Below are positions 62,960-64,000 of a stretch of DNA of 64,000 nucleotides, one piece after another. Numbering within the stretch: position 1 is the stretch's first letter; each line of letters starts with the position of its first letter. Source of the stretch: Geomonas sp. RF6 (GTDB lineage Bacteria > Desulfobacterota > Desulfuromonadia > Geobacterales > Geobacteraceae); contig NZ_CP087999.1 in assembly GCF_021044625.1 (NCBI RefSeq), positions 265,001-329,000 on the forward strand, written 5' to 3'. A program made the translations under genes and the position numbers. The notes beneath the pieces were generated by a model, which was given only the letters and a program-made list of their open reading frames with translations, made no database searches and was not told where the DNA came from.

Positions 62960-64000
62960 ACGGTCCGATGCTCGGCGTCTACGGCATCCTCGCGATGTTC
63001 TTCATCCTCTTCGTGCTGCGCATTCCGGCAGCCTTTACCATGCTGCTGGTCGGCTTTGCCGGGATCGCCACCGCCACCTCGCTCGATGCAGCCTTCGCCA
63101 TGACCGGCTCGGAGCTGTGGAACATCTTTTCCAACTACGGCCTCACCGTCATTCCCCTCTTCATCCTCGTGGGGGAGATCGTGCACTATGCCGGGTACAA
63201 CAACAGTCTCTACTACGCCTCGTACCGCTGGTTCGGGCACAAGCGCGGGGGACTGGCCATGACCACCATCATGGCGAGCGCGGCATTCTCCGCCATCAGC
63301 GGCTCCAACACCGCCACCGCCGCGACCATGAGTGCGGTGGCCATCCCCGCCATGAAGGAGTACAAGTACCACCCGCTCCTGAATGCCGGTTCGGTCGCTG
63401 CAGGCGCAACGCTCGGGGTGCTGATCCCTCCGAGCATCGTCCTCGTGGTGTACGGGCTGTACACAGGGCAGTCGATCGGGAAACTCTTCTTCGGCAACGT
63501 GATCCCGAGCGCGATCCTCACCACCCTTATCCTCCTCACCGTGGTGTGGATCTGCCGACGCCACCCCGACTGGGGCCCCGCCGGCCCGAAGAGCACCTGG
63601 AACGAGCGCTTCGCCGCGCTGCCGGAGGCGCTGGACATCCTCCTTCTCTTCGGGATCATCATGTACGCACTCTTCACCGGAGTGGTGACCGCAACCGAGG
63701 CCGCCGCCGTCAGCTGCTTCCTCGCGCTGATCATCTGCACGGTGCGCAGGAAACTCACCTGGAAAAAGGTCGCCGGCGCCTTCGTCGATACGCTACGCAT
63801 CTCCTGCATGGTCTTCATGATCGTGGCGGGGGCCGTCATCTTCGCCAAGTTCCTCACCATCACGCGCCTTCCGTACGAGACGGCGGAATGGATAAGCGCA
63901 CTGCAGCTGCCGCGCTGGATGGTGCTGTGGGTGATCCTTCTTTGCTACATCATCGGCGGGTGCATCATGGACGCCCTGGCCTTTCTCCTGGTGTCGCTGC
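62956..64000 (+). CDS. dctM: TRAP transporter large permease subunit, C-terminus cut off by window end
   Basis: 348 codons of an open frame that runs off the window; GGAGGTG lies before the ATG. GLTVIPLFILVGEIVHYAG (about 63-81), ASAAFSAISGSNTATAATMSAVAIPAM (about 108-134) and GATLGVLIPPSIVLVVYG (about 152-169) are the core motifs of DctM. Usual length is about 425 residues, so some 80 are missing. It is the Na+-driven (or proton-driven) channel for the acid delivered by DctP. Confidence 0.95.
   Translation, partial: MNGPMLGVYGILAMFFILFVLRIPAAFTMLLVGFAGIATATSLDAAFAMTGSELWNIFSNYGLTVIPLFILVGEIVHYAGYNNSLYYASYRWFGHKRGGLAMTTIMASAAFSAISGSNTATAATMSAVAIPAMKEYKYHPLLNAGSVAAGATLGVLIPPSIVLVVYGLYTGQSIGKLFFGNVIPSAILTTLILLTVVWICRRHPDWGPAGPKSTWNERFAALPEALDILLLFGIIMYALFTGVVTATEAAAVSCFLALIICTVRRKLTWKKVAGAFVDTLRISCMVFMIVAGAVIFAKFLTITRLPYETAEWISALQLPRWMVLWVILLCYIIGGCIMDALAFLLVSL

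Overview
The window looks like part of a Geobacteraceae chromosome (Geobacter/Geomonas type). This is inferred from the high GC content, a Fur-type ferrous iron locus headed by a porin, many chemoreceptors, PEP-CTERM-type signalling relatives, a DUF2844/DUF3443 pair and a YlxR-L7Ae fusion. I could not run a search, so genus and species remain an inference. No rRNA, tRNA, CRISPR array, prophage or intact insertion sequence was found. The accessory feel comes from palindromic REP-type repeats and GC-rich dispersed repeats between genes.

Layout. 1-2668 (-): truncated glutamate synthase large subunit. 3064-4750 (+): DUF2844 protein and a DUF3443 lipoprotein with two pepsin-like DTGS motifs. 5059-10206: a 50-residue membrane protein (-), then a Fur-box-controlled ferrous iron locus (+: SLH-porin, two FeoA, FeoB, a Cys-rich FeoB partner). 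10392-18225: two chemoreceptors, a DUF3793 protein, a Toprim/DEDDh-exonuclease fusion and an EndoQ-like repair nuclease, followed by a 126-bp-period REP array. 19044-23835: DsbC-like protein, ROK kinase, HIT protein, malic enzyme. 24003-30546: TonB-like protein, TPR protein, and a MoxR/DUF58/transglutaminase operon. 30890-33791 (-): SDR, TcdA, QueE, QueD. A second REP array (185-bp period) precedes a Fe-S protein/TetR/EmrB-type efflux operon (34640-37624).

37644-51870 is entirely minus strand: a small membrane protein, Sua5-type enzyme and M29 peptidase, then the classical translation/RNA operon rimP-nusA-ylxR/L7Ae-infB-rbfA-nrnA-truB-rpsO-pnp-M16 peptidase-dut. Its leader carries a strong promoter, a possible five-codon leader peptide and an intrinsic terminator just before rimP, which together look like an attenuator. 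After it come thrC and a YrfG-type phosphatase (+), a response regulator that lost its sigma54-activation domain (-), a metallophosphoesterase (-), an M3 peptidase (+), a NIT-domain chemoreceptor (-) and a TRAP transporter (dctP-dctQ-dctM, the last cut by the window end).

Cross-cutting observations: all three chemoreceptor genes are preceded by the same FliA (sigma28)-like promoter with identical spacing. The iron locus has two good Fur-box matches and Cys clusters in one FeoA and in the terminal small protein. The best candidates for under-described biology are the DUF2844/DUF3443 pair, the Toprim-exonuclease fusion with its internal ribosome binding site, and the receiver-HTH regulator.
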